64,000 bases of DNA. Origin: Aspidiotus rigidus (taxonomy: Eukaryota > Arthropoda > Insecta > Hemiptera > Diaspididae). Shown here one piece after another: positions 35,352-46,084 of the stretch (position 1 is its first letter; each line of letters begins with the position of its first letter). The stretch lies in assembly GCA_035079385.1 (NCBI GenBank), contig JAVHKY010000014.1, positions 868,001 to 932,000 of the forward strand, read 5' to 3'. The notes beneath the pieces are model-generated. The model had not been told where the DNA came from. It worked only from the letters and a program-made list of their open reading frames with translations, and made no database searches. The position numbers and the translations under genes are program-made.

Positions 35352-35506
35352 CAAAGAGAAATATACTCGCAAAGAGTAACGAAAACAAATACTAGAACCG
35401 CAATAATACAAACAAACCGAGCGCTTTCGGCTAAACAGCTATTCTCACGGTATAGAAAGCGACTGAACCCAACACCAACAAGAACGAGTAACAACGAACG
35501 AGGAGG

Positions 35507-37615
35507 TCATGACTGAACCAGCGAGTCATCGAAATGTGAATCATTCTCATAGACTAATTCAATCAATCCCTCCTCAGGAATGTACCTGTTCACCACGGTA
35601 ATGTCTTTAATATTTCGGTGACGATGAATTTCAATTTCTTCTAAAGCTAAGCGCTTAAAATAAGATTTTTCCCTATGGAGGAGAACTTCAGATCCCTCTT
35701 TGAGGCTATGACCACATTCAATTAAGTGGTCAGCAAACGCCGACTCCCCTACTTTTCTTTTTTCCCATGCTTTCCTGTGTTCGTCAACTCTAATTTTGAA
35801 TTGACGGCTAGTCATCCCTATGTACACACTCGGGCAATCACCACAGGCCACCCTATAAACACCCTCCCTCTCGGCCATCGGTATCGGATCCTTTAACTTG
35901 ACCAAAAGGCTCTTCACCGTATTGGTACTATAAAACGCCGCGCCGGTCGGAAACCAAAGGGACGGAGGACACGGCTCACCTCCGAAGAAAACTTCCCCAA
36001 AAACGGCATCCTAATCCACCGTTTACGCCTATCAAGATGCAACTGGTGGGGGAGGGAGGTAGTAGAATCGAGACTTTTTCTTGTAAGTCTCCTACGGACC
36101 ATGAGGTCGATGCCCACTTTGACCTGATTCACTCTAGCCAAGTGCTTTATCGTCACGAGTTCCTTATTAAACGCTACCTCACTCAAAGGGATCTGAGTGA
36201 GGCGATATATTAAACTATTAAATGTAGCAACTTTATGGGCAAAAGGTACGAAAGACGACCCGTGGATAGCAATATCGGTCGATGTACTTTTCCGGTAAAT
36301 ACCGAAATCATGGACCCCGTCAATGACGGATATGGTTAAGTCCAGAAAATTTATTGATGAGCCGCCAACTTCAAGAGTGAACTTGATGGACGGATATAAA
36401 CTATTTAAATAAGCGAGAAACTCACTAAGGAGCTCCGTAGGACCGGTCCACGCACACAATATGTCATCCACGTACCTATGCCAATAGAAAACGTGATTCA
36501 AAAACACCTGGCCCGAAGAAAACAGGTCATCCTCAAATTTAGACATAAAGACCTCCGAAATAAGAGAGCCTAAGGGGGAACCAATAGGGATCCCTACCTC
36601 GTCAGGGAACTCGAAATATTTATCATCAAACTTACAAAAATTAGGTGACCAACAGGCGTTCAATAGGTCGAAAAATTCGCCAAATTCATTGTGAGGAATA
36701 CCACATTCTACGAGCAGTTTGCCTATTTGTTGCATAGTGGTAGCCTTGGGAATATTAGGAAAAAGCCCAACGACATCAAACGAGCACAGAATTGAACCCG
36801 GAGGAAGGTATGTGTCCTTCAATTTTTCAGCCAGGGCGCTTGAATTCTTAACTGAATAGGGAGACTCAACCTCCACACGAGCTTTGAAGCATCTATCCAG
36901 GAACTTAGCGAGGGAGTATGTAGGGGGGGAGTATGTAGGGGAGGAAACAAACGAAACAACCGGCCGCATCGGCACATTTTCTTTGTGTACCTTCAGCAAC
37001 CCGTAAAGGAGGGGAGGAACAGGATTCGGCTCCAAGATAGCTTTCCTTAGAGATGGGCTCTTAATGACTACCTCACTACCATTAATAAGCTTCCTAGCCT
37101 CTTTAACGAATTTTGGAAAATCAAAGAGGAGGGCCTCCTTAGCCCCACATTGGCCAAGTACCTCGTAAACCTTAGTGACGTAGGAAGCCTTATTCATCAC
37201 TACGACAGCGTTCCCTTTGTCAGCTTTGGTAATAACTAGCTTTTCCTCCTTAATCTTCCTCCTCAGACCCACTATCAATTCACTCCCTGCTTCACTTACG
37301 CGAGGGAGGGGGGGTATTACGAACAATTTCAGCACATTTTTTCTGGGTATTTACGCCAGGGCCGATTTTTATAGCTAAATCAGCTACAACATTTGCCAAC
37401 GTCTCCTGATTTTTTAGAGGGGGGAGCCCGAACTTCAATCCCTTCTCCAGAAGTGTCATCTCATCACGGTTGAACTCCGTGTTACTATGATTTATGACAC
37501 GGGGCTGAAACTGTTGAATAATTCCGTCGTCACCTAGATCTAATTCGTCATCCCTCATCTTAGAACTTAGGAGGGAAGTAAGTTTCCGATTTTTCTTTTC
37601 TTTTAGTTTCAACAC
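35507..37615 (-). pseudogene. PLE1 long copy: RT plus GIY-YIG endonuclease, two frameshifts
   Basis: The N-terminal frame starts at 37615 with a basic coiled segment ('KLKEKKNRKLTSLLSSK') and passes LLEKGLKFGLPPL. A frame change in the G/C run near 37310-37320 leads into the 473-codon RT frame: KADKGNAVVVMNK, CSFDVVGLFPNIPK, GIPIGSPLGSLISEVF and the catalytic HRYVDDILCAW, as in Penelope-like RTs. A second frame change at about 35915-35930 (FIVPIR then stop) separates it from the endonuclease: VYRVACGDCPSVYIGMTSRQ, then ADHLIECGHS, the GIY-YIG core typical of canonical PLEs. PLEs make cDNA primed at a nick made by this nuclease. The RT/endonuclease frameshift is also present in the opposite arm, so it was in the template. 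Confidence 0.9.
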
Positions 37616-37751
37616 AAATTCACGACAAACCTCATTTATAGATGAATAAATGGATCGAACTCACCGTGATGGAGTAGGCTAGACAGCCGCGAGTGCACAA
37701 GGAGGTTGAGTCTGGTGGTAACGTTGAGTAAACTATGCCACCTCCTCAACT

Positions 37752-38691
37752 CGGTCCTCCGGAGCTCCTTAGTGAGTTTCTCGCTTATTTAAATAGTTTA
37801 TATCCGTCCATCAAGTTCACTCTTGAAGTTGGCGGCTCATCAATAAATTTTCTGGACTTAACCATATCCGTCATTGACGGGATCCATGATTTCGGTATTT
37901 ACCGGAAAAGTACATCGACCGATATTGCTATCCACGGGTCGTCTTTCGTACCTTTTGCCCATAAAGTTGCTACATTTAATAGTTTAATATATCGCCTCAC
38001 TCGGATCCCTTTGAGTGAGGTAGCGTTTAATAAGGAACTCGTGACGATAACGCACTTGGCTTAGAGTGAATCAGGTCAAAGTGGGCATCGACCTCATGGT
38101 CCGTAGGAGACTTACAAGAAAAAGTCTCGATTCTACTACCTCCCTCCCCCGCCAGTTGCATCTTGATAGGTGTAAACGGTGGATTAGGATGCCGTTTTTG
38201 GGGAAGTTTTCTTCGGAGGTGAGCCGTGTCCTCCGTCCCTTTGGTTTCCGACCGGCGCGGCGTTTTATAGTACCAATACGGTGAAGAGCCTTTTGGTCAA
38301 GTTAAAGGATCCGATACCGATGGCCGAGAGGGAGGGTGTTTATAGGGTGGCCTGTGGTGATTGCCCGAGTGTGTACATAGGGATGACTAGCCGTCAATTC
38401 AAAATTAGAGTTGACGAACACAGGAAAGCATGGGAAAAAAGAAAAGTAGGGGAGTCGGCGTTTGCTGACCACTTAATTGAATGTGGTCATAGCCTCAAAG
38501 AGGGATCTGAAGTTCTCCTCCATAGGGAAAAATCTTATTTTAAGCGCTTAGCTTTAGAAGAAATTGAAATTCATCGTCACCGAAATATTAAAGACATTAC
38601 CGTGGTGAACAGGTACATTCCTGAGGAGGGATTGATTGAATTAGTCTATGAGAATGATTCACATTTCGATGACTCGCTGGTTCAGTCATGA
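37752..38691 (+). pseudogene. PLE1 short inverted arm: RT C-terminus plus GIY-YIG
   Basis: Homology to the long copy starts abruptly at cggtcctccggagctcc, about 11 codons after YVDD (at ...TGP-ELLSEFLAYLN). It carries one private stop (LA stop near 38062) and the same RT/endonuclease frameshift as the long arm (FIVPIR stop at 38284). The GIY-YIG part is intact from 38281 to 38691. Confidence 0.9.
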
Positions 38692-38883
38692 CCTCCTCGT
38701 TCGTTGTTACTCGTTCTTGTTGGTGTTGGGTTCAGTCGCTTTCTATACCGTGAGAATGGCTGTTTGGCCGAAAGCGCTTGGTTTGTTTGTATTATTGCGG
38801 TTCTAGTATTTGTTTTCGTTACTCTTTGCGAGTATATTTCTCTATGATGGATGACCGTAAAATTAAAAAATGCATTGATTCTA

Positions 38884-38894
38884 TCAATCATGAT
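38884..38894 (+). repeat. 11-bp target duplication, right side of PLE1 composite
   Basis: TCAATCATGAT, identical to 35341-35351. Confidence 0.75.
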
Positions 38895-39429
38895 GAACTT
38901 ATTTATCTTTGCGGAGAAGTCGTGAAAATTTTAGAAGTCCGAGAATGAGAAGAACTGTTCAACAAATACCTAAATTTTAAATTTCAGAAAAGGGGCAAAA
39001 GATGGATAGGGTATTCATACGAATGAGTGATCAATATTAGGTAGGCAGTCACAAGACCGTCATAATCAATCAATCGGAAAATAAGGATAATAAAGTATGC
39101 TGAGGTCTTGATTTTGATGTAAAATCTTCAGTCATGTCTAACCCCTTCATTGTATAAAAACGCTATACTTGTGACTTCGGTATTTAAATGAATCGTCTGC
39201 TACAAATCCTGAACAGCCATTTTGGAAATTGACATTTTCTTTGTGAGTACCTTGGTAGCTCTAGAGCAGTGGTTTTCAAACGGTGTGCCGCGAACCCCTT
39301 TGAAGTGTGCCGCGAGTTTTAAAAGGAATTCATTTTTTTTTTTGGTATATTTATTACGAATGATTCATGTCCACATTTTGATGAATGAATCGTCACACAT
39401 ATTACTTCCTTTTTCCATCTCCTATCTTT

Positions 39430-39530
39430 GCGAACACGGCTTCTCAGCTCATACTCTTATAAAAAGTAAGATACGGGAGCGCCTTTTATCGGTCGAACAA
39501 GAAATGCGCGTTTGATTGTCGAAAATCAGC
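39430..39530 (+). pseudogene. hAT transposase C-terminal dimerisation remnant
   Basis: The frame reads SYLCEHGFSAHTLIKSKIRE then RLLSVEQEMRV, stop, LSKIS. This matches the hAT C-terminal block seen in Charlie-like transposases and their domesticated relatives (YLCE-x-GFS-x-L-x-x-IK-x-K-x-R-x-RL...LR-x-ALS). A stop has replaced the Ala before LS. The rest of the transposase is gone. Confidence 0.75.
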
Positions 39531-39678
39531 CACATGTGACCTGCGATGAGAAAATGATGCTCATTACGCATTGGCAGGAACACCATTTCTGTCCGATTGG
39601 ATACGACATCCGATCATGCAGGAATTGTGTTCCTGTCAGTGGGTGATGATTTGTCTTTTTTCATCACAGGTAACATAA
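39531..39678. repeat. Palindromic MITE, 'CCTGCGATGAG' family, copy 2 (nested)
   Basis: cacatgtgacctgcgatgag resembles copy 1 at 8871. The right arm (tttttcatcacaggtaacat) has diverged. It sits inside the hAT relic, so it inserted after the hAT element or was carried by it. Confidence 0.75.
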
Positions 39679-40881
39679 TATGTTAAAATTACAAGCGTAA
39701 ATCTCGCATTAGGAGATTTTTAATATTTAGTTCTTGTGGATATTATGTACTTGTCATACATCTCAAACATTTTTAAATATTATGTATTTTTAATGGTGTG
39801 CCGCGAAAAATTTTTGTCATCAGAAATATTCCGCCACCTCAAAAAGGTTGGGAAAACCACTGCTCTAGAGTCTAGACATTGTAAGTACACGCTTTATCAG
39901 TGCATAGAGTGAACATGATTTCCTTTGTGCATGTAAACGTTCTTGTCTGTCAACCCGCAGGTGATAAAGGTTCAACTTGTCTTAATAAATGTGGGGTTCC
40001 TTAATAACACTATTTTGGACGTTAGTGTGCTACTGAATGTGCAGGGTACAGAGGAAATAAAAGTCTGGATGTCCAAATAAAACGATCAGGATACCTGAAG
40101 GTTTTGTATTACTGAGAAAAACTGTTTCTTTAGATCGTCTTGTTTGGACATTCACTCTTCTTCCCTCGTGCCCTTCATATGTCATTTTTGTGCTAGTAAA
40201 GTGGTTTTTCAACGTCATTGTCGCTCTCGGAATGGATAACGCGCCATAAAGTTCAAGTTTCTTGATTTCTTCAATATCTTCGGCGCAGTATTTTTACTAT
40301 CCTCGAACGCAATAATGATGTACGTACAATGGGATGCAGTCAAATATTATATTATCGTTCAGTATACAAATAAAGTGCGGACATGAATCCTGCAGTATTT
40401 CCTAAGCGACATCATTTGGTTTCTTTGATGAGACTCATACTCTGTTTCTTGATCATCGTGTTGGCTGTAAACTTTGGCTCATTTTCTTGGCAGATTCTGC
40501 ATCTGAACACATATCTAGGCTTTGAGGTGCATGCGTATCTGGTTTTCATAACGTCGTGGTGCCGTCTCTTGGTATTGCGTGTGCTTATTTTCATAAACTT
40601 GCCTGTATGAATTGGGTTGTAAAAGTCTTGTTTGCGGAAGGTCATGAATTCAAGTCCTGCTTACTCCTGTGTTTGCGAATTCCGCTTCACTTCTAGAGAT
40701 TGTACATTTGGAACAAAATTGTATTCAGATTGTCTGTGTCTACCTAGTTCATCTATTCACCCTACTTGTACTCTTGGATTAAAATGTCTATTCTATGGTA
40801 GTACCACTTGTACTTCTTAGACCATGTCCTGGACTAGGCTCTAATTAGAGGTTATGGTAAAGGTACAGCATCCTGAACGAC

Positions 40882-40893
40882 GTCATGTCCCCT
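40882..40893 (+). repeat. 12-bp target duplication, left side of PLE2 composite
   Basis: GTCATGTCCCCT here is repeated exactly at 44171-44182. Confidence 0.8.
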
Positions 40894-41051
40894 GACAGAA
40901 TACTCAAAGAGTAGAGTAAACGAGAAACTAATTACAAAGACCGCAGATATAAAGGAGAAGATGCGAGATCTTTCGGTTAACAAACCATCATCGGGCAAAG
41001 TTAGAACGCCACTGACCCAGATACGACTCATAAAACAGAATACGAACGAGA

Positions 41052-42021
41052 TCAGGATTGAACGAGCGAGCCCTCGCGAGGTGACTCAAACTCGTAGACC
41101 AATTCAACTAAACCTTCGTCGGGAAAATACCTGTTGAGTACGGTAACATCGTCACTGTTCAGATGACGCACTATTTCGATATTTTCCGACGCAACGCGCT
41201 TGAAGTAATGAATTCTCCTTGTGGAGAAGGATAGCCGAACCTTCCTTGAGACTATGACCACTGGAGACAAGGTGGTCCGCAAAGGCCGAATCACCCAAAT
41301 TACCTTTCTTCCAGGCCTTAAGGTGCTCCTCTACTCGAATTCCAAGCTGGCGACCCGTCTCGCCTATGTATACACCGATACAATCCTTGCACTCCAATTT
41401 GTACACCCCGCTCCTCTCCCCCCGCGGAATGGGGTCCTTTAGCCTAACAAACAAACCCTTCACAGTAGTGAGGTTATAAAAAGCAGGCGTGAAGCCAAAG
41501 GGGCGGAGGACACGAGTCAGCTTGGATGAAAACTCACCCAAAAACGGGAGCTTGATCCGACGTAATCTCTTATTATTATTATTACAACTCAGATCGCGGG
41601 GGAGGGAAGTGGTAGAATCAAGGCCCTTCCTCGTAAGTTTTTTACGGACCATACGGTCAATGTCCAAGTTGACCTCATTCACAGCGGCCAAGTGCTTAAT
41701 AGTCGCCAGCTCCTTTTGGAAAGCTGGTTGACTTAGCGGAATGCTAGTCAGTCGATGAATATAACTATTGAAGGCAGCGATCTTATGAGAAAATGGACAG
41801 AAGGACGATCCGTGGACAACTGTATCGGTCGAAGTATCCTTCCTGAATATCGCAAATTCATGGTCCCCATCACTATCAGAGATAGTGAGATCCAGAAAGT
41901 TTATGGAAGAACCTCCAATTTCTGTAGTGAATTTTGATACTGAAGAAACTCACCAAGGAGCTCTTGAGGACCGGTCCTTGCATATAATATATCGTCCACA
42001 TGTCGGTGCCAGTAATGGATG
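41052..42021 (-). pseudogene. PLE2 short inverted arm: RT C-terminus plus GIY-YIG
   Basis: The arm begins at the RT sequence HYWHR-x-VDDIL and continues through the linker (TRKGLDSTTSLPRDL) to the endonuclease core (GVYKLECKDCIGVYIGETGRQ, in part). It has a roughly 30-bp internal deletion near 41938 and shares with the long arm a frameshift inside the GIY-YIG tail (NSLLQARC... instead of an in-frame F-K-R). Its C-terminal tail is read in the next frame at 41052-41230. Confidence 0.88.
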
Positions 42022-43973
42022 CGCAAGATGAAACGTATTTGTTGGGGAAGGGTCTAAAATTTGGCCTACCTCCCCTTCCTAAAGATGAAACTCTTGCTCT
42101 TGTCGTTGCCGACCTGACCAAAAATTGGTCGCGGCGTGAATATTCAATCAGCTTGCGCTGAACTAGTCCGCGACACCCCCCTCCCTCGTATAAACAATTA
42201 CGCATGTGAGATGATAGATAATCTGAGGAGGAAGGTCAGGGACCAGGGGTTAATCCTTACTAAAGCCGACAAGGGTAACGCGATCGTAGTCCTGGAGAAA
42301 TCCTCCTACGTTTCCAAGGTTCAAGAAGTTCTCACTCAATGTGGAGCTATTGAAAATAGCTCTTTTAACTTTCCTAACTACGTCAAAGAGGTTAGGAAAG
42401 TTGTGAACGGGAGTGAGTTTATCATAAAAAGTTCTTCGCTCAAAAAAGCCCTGCTCGTACCTAACCCTGTCCCCCCCTCCTCCTCTATGGGTTGCCAAAA
42501 GTTCACATGATGAATACTCCTATGCGGCCTGTCGTGTCCTACGTCTCCTCCCCTGCCTATTTTCCGGCCAAGTTCGTGGATCGTTGGTTCAAGTCTCGAA
42601 TCGAGTAGGAGTCCCCCTATACTCCGTTAAAAATTCGGTTTCTCTGGCCGAGAGGCTCAAAAATGTTACCTTGCCTCCGGGTACTAGCCTCTGCTCATTT
42701 GATGTAGCCGGCCTCTTTCCCAACATACCAAAGGCCCATACTATGCAGTATATGGGTGACCTATTTGTAAAGTTCAACATTCCTCATAACGAGATACAGG
42801 AATTTTTTGGGCTCCTTAATGCGTGCTGGTCCCCTAACTTCTGTAAGTTCAATGGGAAATTTTACGAGTTCCTTGAGGAGGTAGGAATCCCCATCGGCTC
42901 TCCTTTGGGCTCTCTCGTTTCGGAGATATTTATGTCCAGATTTGAGGTTGACGTGTTTTCCTCTGGCCAAGTGCTACTGAGTCACATCCATTACTGGCAC
43001 CGATATGTGGACGATATATTATGTGCGTGGACCGGTCCTCAAGAGCTCCTTGGTGAGTTTCTTCAGTATCTGAATAAAATGTATCCCTCCATAAAATTCA
43101 TTACAGAAAATGGAGGTTCTTCCATAAACTTTCTGGATCTCACTATCTCTGATAGTGATGGGGACCATGAATTTGCGATATTCAGGAAGGATACTTCGAC
43201 CGATACAGTTGTCCACGGATCGTCCTTCTGTCCATTTTCTCATAAGATCGCTGCCTTCAATAGTTATATTCATCGACTGACTAGCATTCCGCTAAGTCAA
43301 CCAGCTTTCCAAAAGGAGCTGGCGACCATTAAGCACTTGGCCGCTGTGAATGAGGTCAGCTTGGACATTGACCGTATGGTCCGTAAAAAACTTACGAGGA
43401 AGGGCCTTGATTCTACCACTTCCCTCCCCCGCGATCTGAGTTGTAATAATAATAAGAGATTACGTTGGATCAAGCTCCCGTTTTTGGGTGAGTTTTCGTC
43501 CAAGCTGACTCGTGTCCTCCGCCCCTTTGGCTTCACGCCTGCTTTTTATAACCTCACTACTGTGAAGGGTTTGTTTGTTAGGCTAAAGGACCCCATTCCG
43601 CGGGGGGAGAGGAGCGGGGTGTACAAATTGGAGTGCAAGGATTGTAACGGCGTATATGTAGGCGAGACGGGTCGCCAGCTTGGAATTCGAGTAGAGGAGC
43701 ACCTTAAGGCCTGGAAGAAAGGTAATTTGGGTGATTCGGCCTTTGCGGACCACCTTGTCTCCAGTGGTCATAGTTTCAAGGAAGGTTCGGCTACCCTTCT
43801 CCACAGGGAGAATTCATTACTTCAAGCGCGTTGCGTCGGAAAATATCGAAATAGTGCGTCATCTGAACAGTGACGATGTTACCGTACTCAACAGGTATTT
43901 TCCCGACGAAGGTTTAGTTGAATTGGTCTACGAGTTTGAGTCACCACGTGAGGGCTCGCTCGTTCAATCCTGA
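42022..43973 (+). pseudogene. PLE2 long arm: RT plus GIY-YIG endonuclease, frameshifted
   Basis: Starts within the N-terminal domain (DETYLLGKGLKFGLPPL, 42027) with no start codon. Frame changes occur near 42120, 42475-42510 and 42580. The main frame, 42584-43873, holds CSFDVAGLFPNIPK, GIPIGSPLGSLVSEIFMSRF, HRYVDDILCAW, the RT thumb/linker and 'GVYVGETGRQLGIRVEEHL'. The last part of the endonuclease (RHLNSDDVTVLNRYF...) is in another frame, 43731-43973. The arm is 5'-truncated and cannot encode one full protein. Confidence 0.9.
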
Positions 43974-44170
43974 TCTCGTTCGTATTCTGTTTTATGAGTC
44001 GTATTTGGGTCAGTGGCGTTCTAACTTTGCCCGATGATGGTTTGTTAACCGAAAGATCTCGCATCTTCTCCTTTATATCTGCGGTCTTTGTAATTAGTTT
44101 CTCATTTACTCTACTCTTTGAGGATTCTGTCATGATGTCGAGCCGTAACGTTTCGGACCGTGTCAATTCT

Positions 44171-44182
44171 GTCATGTCCCCT
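44171..44182 (+). repeat. 12-bp target duplication, right side of PLE2 composite
   Basis: GTCATGTCCCCT, identical to 40882-40893. Confidence 0.8.
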
Positions 44183-45229
44183 CTTTTTAGTGCGTTGCCA
44201 TTTTGTACACCTTCAGAGTTCTTGTAAAAATATAAATTTCCCGGTGTTGTATGACCATCTTATTGTTCGTCTTCAAATTCTGCAATGTATCTCGATTGAT
44301 ATGAGAAGCACTTCTCTCCCAAAGCGTACACATAAACAAGCAATAAGTCAGTTTACCGCGTGCTGACTGATGAATGTTGAATAGAATTCTTCATAAGCTC
44401 GTGTCGTAAATTATGCACGCACTTATAAATTAATAAAGCTGTACCTGTACTCGGGATCAAGGAGATTTTACGGGTACGATGCATTAGATATATATGCAAC
44501 GAGCGGAGTGCAGCGTGCATATTTGTTACTAATAAACACTTTGGTGTCGTGCATCAATTACCAAAGAATAGATACGCGCTTTAACGTAATTAGAAATAAT
44601 TCGTTAAATACTATCTAGGTGAACAAGTTGTTAAATGTTAGAAAAAAAAAACACTATTCACGTTGATTGTGAGCGGTCGCGAACAGCGTGGCGGAGTAGG
44701 GAGGGCGAACGAGAGTGAGTATGGTCAGTAAAGGAAATGTAATTAATTGCCAACGAGCAAAACCTCGTTCTTGGCATTGGTATAATATTTTCTATAATGC
44801 GTGTAAACAATACAGCCGTCCGATTATCATCGAGGACGTAAAGACGATACGATGTCTATGAAGTGAGACATTGAACCGCGCTTTTTGTGCCCCCTGATGT
44901 TCGTAGTATAGCGTTTTTTGGATGGATATAGTGGGAATAACCTCATTACGATTGAGTTACTCTATAAAACGTCCATAATAATCGGATATGAATTCGTTCG
45001 TGGTGCATGATACTACCTATTATGAGTTTAATGACGCAAAATTTTTATTTTTACCTCTTTGCGAGTAAAAAAACATCATTTCCCATCTTTCCACTGTCGG
45101 GGATTCGAGTTTCTCTTTTTCTTTCTTTTTATCTGTTTTTATCTCATTTTACAAGCTCTCAACTGCACTTGGGTTATGAGCTTGATGGTGAATCAATTTT
45201 AGATGCGTTGGATGTAATTTGCAGCTTTT
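44183..45229. other. Intergenic, no gene seen
   Basis: No ORF with recognisable features. gcaacgagcggagtgcagcg near 44496 is a locally GC-rich patch. Confidence 0.3.
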
Positions 45230-46084
45230 AGATAAGAATTGATGGGAATGAGCTCCCTCCGATATGTCTGGCCATAACTTGCCAAATTGTATTAATTCTA
45301 AGAATTGATGGTTTGGATGGATGGGAGGTCATCGGCGATATTTGTATCGATGGATGGTAAAATTTGGTAGCTGTGGTGGAGAAAAGCCAAAGATAGGTAT
45401 GCAAAAATGTGGGTGGCTTTGAGGAGAGAGTAGAGATTACAACGTTCGCGTGAGAGCGAGAAAAGGTTAGAAAGAAGGTGAGCGCATGTGAATCGCAAGT
45501 GACCAATTCCAAACGTATGAGGTAGATTTCGTGATGGCGGGATTCTCGGTGTGACGAAGCCCACGCGAATGGTAATAGTTTTAATTGGGCTAATTTGTTT
45601 GATGGGATTTGATTGAGCCAGATTGTGATCCATTCCGTAATTTTGAGGGGGATAGTGCGGGTGGGGTCATTTTTATTGGGAAGAAAACGAAAGTTGATTT
45701 GGGGCAGTTTTGGCGGCTAAATCGACTTTTTCACTGCCTTGGATACCCGTATGACTGAGGACTCAGCTGAAAGTTGTGATGGATGACAGGGTTTTGAGGA
45801 GAGGATGAATGCGTGATACAAGTGTATGTGTAGAGTGTACATGATAAATTTCCGTTAAAGCGAATAAGGAGTCAGTGGCGACCAGCAAAGTACGGTTTGG
45901 TGGGAAAAGAGGAATGGTTAGTATTGTTTCCAAGCATTGAAAGATGGCTTCGACTTCGGCTATTCAAATTTTTACGGAGTTGCGGTGTCGATGAGAAAGG
46001 ATTTTGTTGCTAATTGAAAATGCGAAGTCGACTTGGTTTTCGATTTTTTTATCCATCTGTGAAACAAAAACTTAGATGCCATTG
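45230..46084 (-). pseudogene. LINE RNase H domain and C-terminus, minus strand
   Basis: On the minus strand from about 46000 the frame reads AEVEAIFQCLETI, LLVATDSLFAL, 'HPLLKTLSSITTFS', stop, VLSHTGIQGSEKVDLAAK. That is the order of a LINE RNase H domain (E, ATDS-x-x-AL, WVPSHVGI-x-GNE-x-AD-x-AAK) with the Trp codon turned into a stop. A C-terminal Cys/His-poor tail follows to about 45240. It is the downstream part of the RT at 47330-48179. Confidence 0.7.

Larger units (their letters stand above)
35352..38883. mobile_element. PLE1: head-to-head Penelope-like composite
   Basis: A long minus-strand copy (about 35352-37750) meets an inverted 5'-truncated plus-strand copy (about 37752-38883). 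The arms are nearly identical over RT C-terminus, GIY-YIG domain and 3' region. One 11-bp duplication flanks the pair, so both arms went in together. The right arm extends about 35 bp further at its 3' end (38847-38883) than the left arm. Confidence 0.85.
39267..39862 (+). mobile_element. hAT element relic with 8-bp target duplications
   Basis: The ends CAGTGGTTTTCAAACG and GGTTGGGAAAACCACTG are classic hAT termini, and CTCTAGAG flanks both (39259-39266 and 39863-39870). gtgtgccgcgaa occurs near both ends. The interior keeps a remnant of transposase and holds a nested palindromic MITE. Confidence 0.9.
40894..44170. mobile_element. PLE2: head-to-head Penelope-like composite
   Basis: The arms are a short minus-strand arm (40894-42021) and a longer plus-strand arm (about 42022-44170). 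They meet at their 5' ends and point outward at their 3' ends. Its protein differs substantially from PLE1. One 12-bp duplication flanks the whole. As in PLE1, only one arm (here the right) carries about 40 extra bp at its 3' end (44134-44170). Confidence 0.88.

Noticed and set aside
39133..39266. ORF 39222-39515 as a gene
   Set aside because: Only its end matches a hAT transposase remnant; the start is flanking DNA and hAT terminal repeat.
40383..40820. ORFs of 75, 77 and 62 codons between hAT and PLE2
   Set aside because: Overlap each other on both strands without motifs or splice support.
41152..43804. Numerous ORFs antisense to PLE2 (for example 73-84 codons)
   Set aside because: Shadows of the RT/endonuclease frames on the other strand.
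45007..45231. 74-codon ORF as a secreted protein
   Set aside because: Phe/Leu-rich by composition, no conserved features, next to LINE debris.
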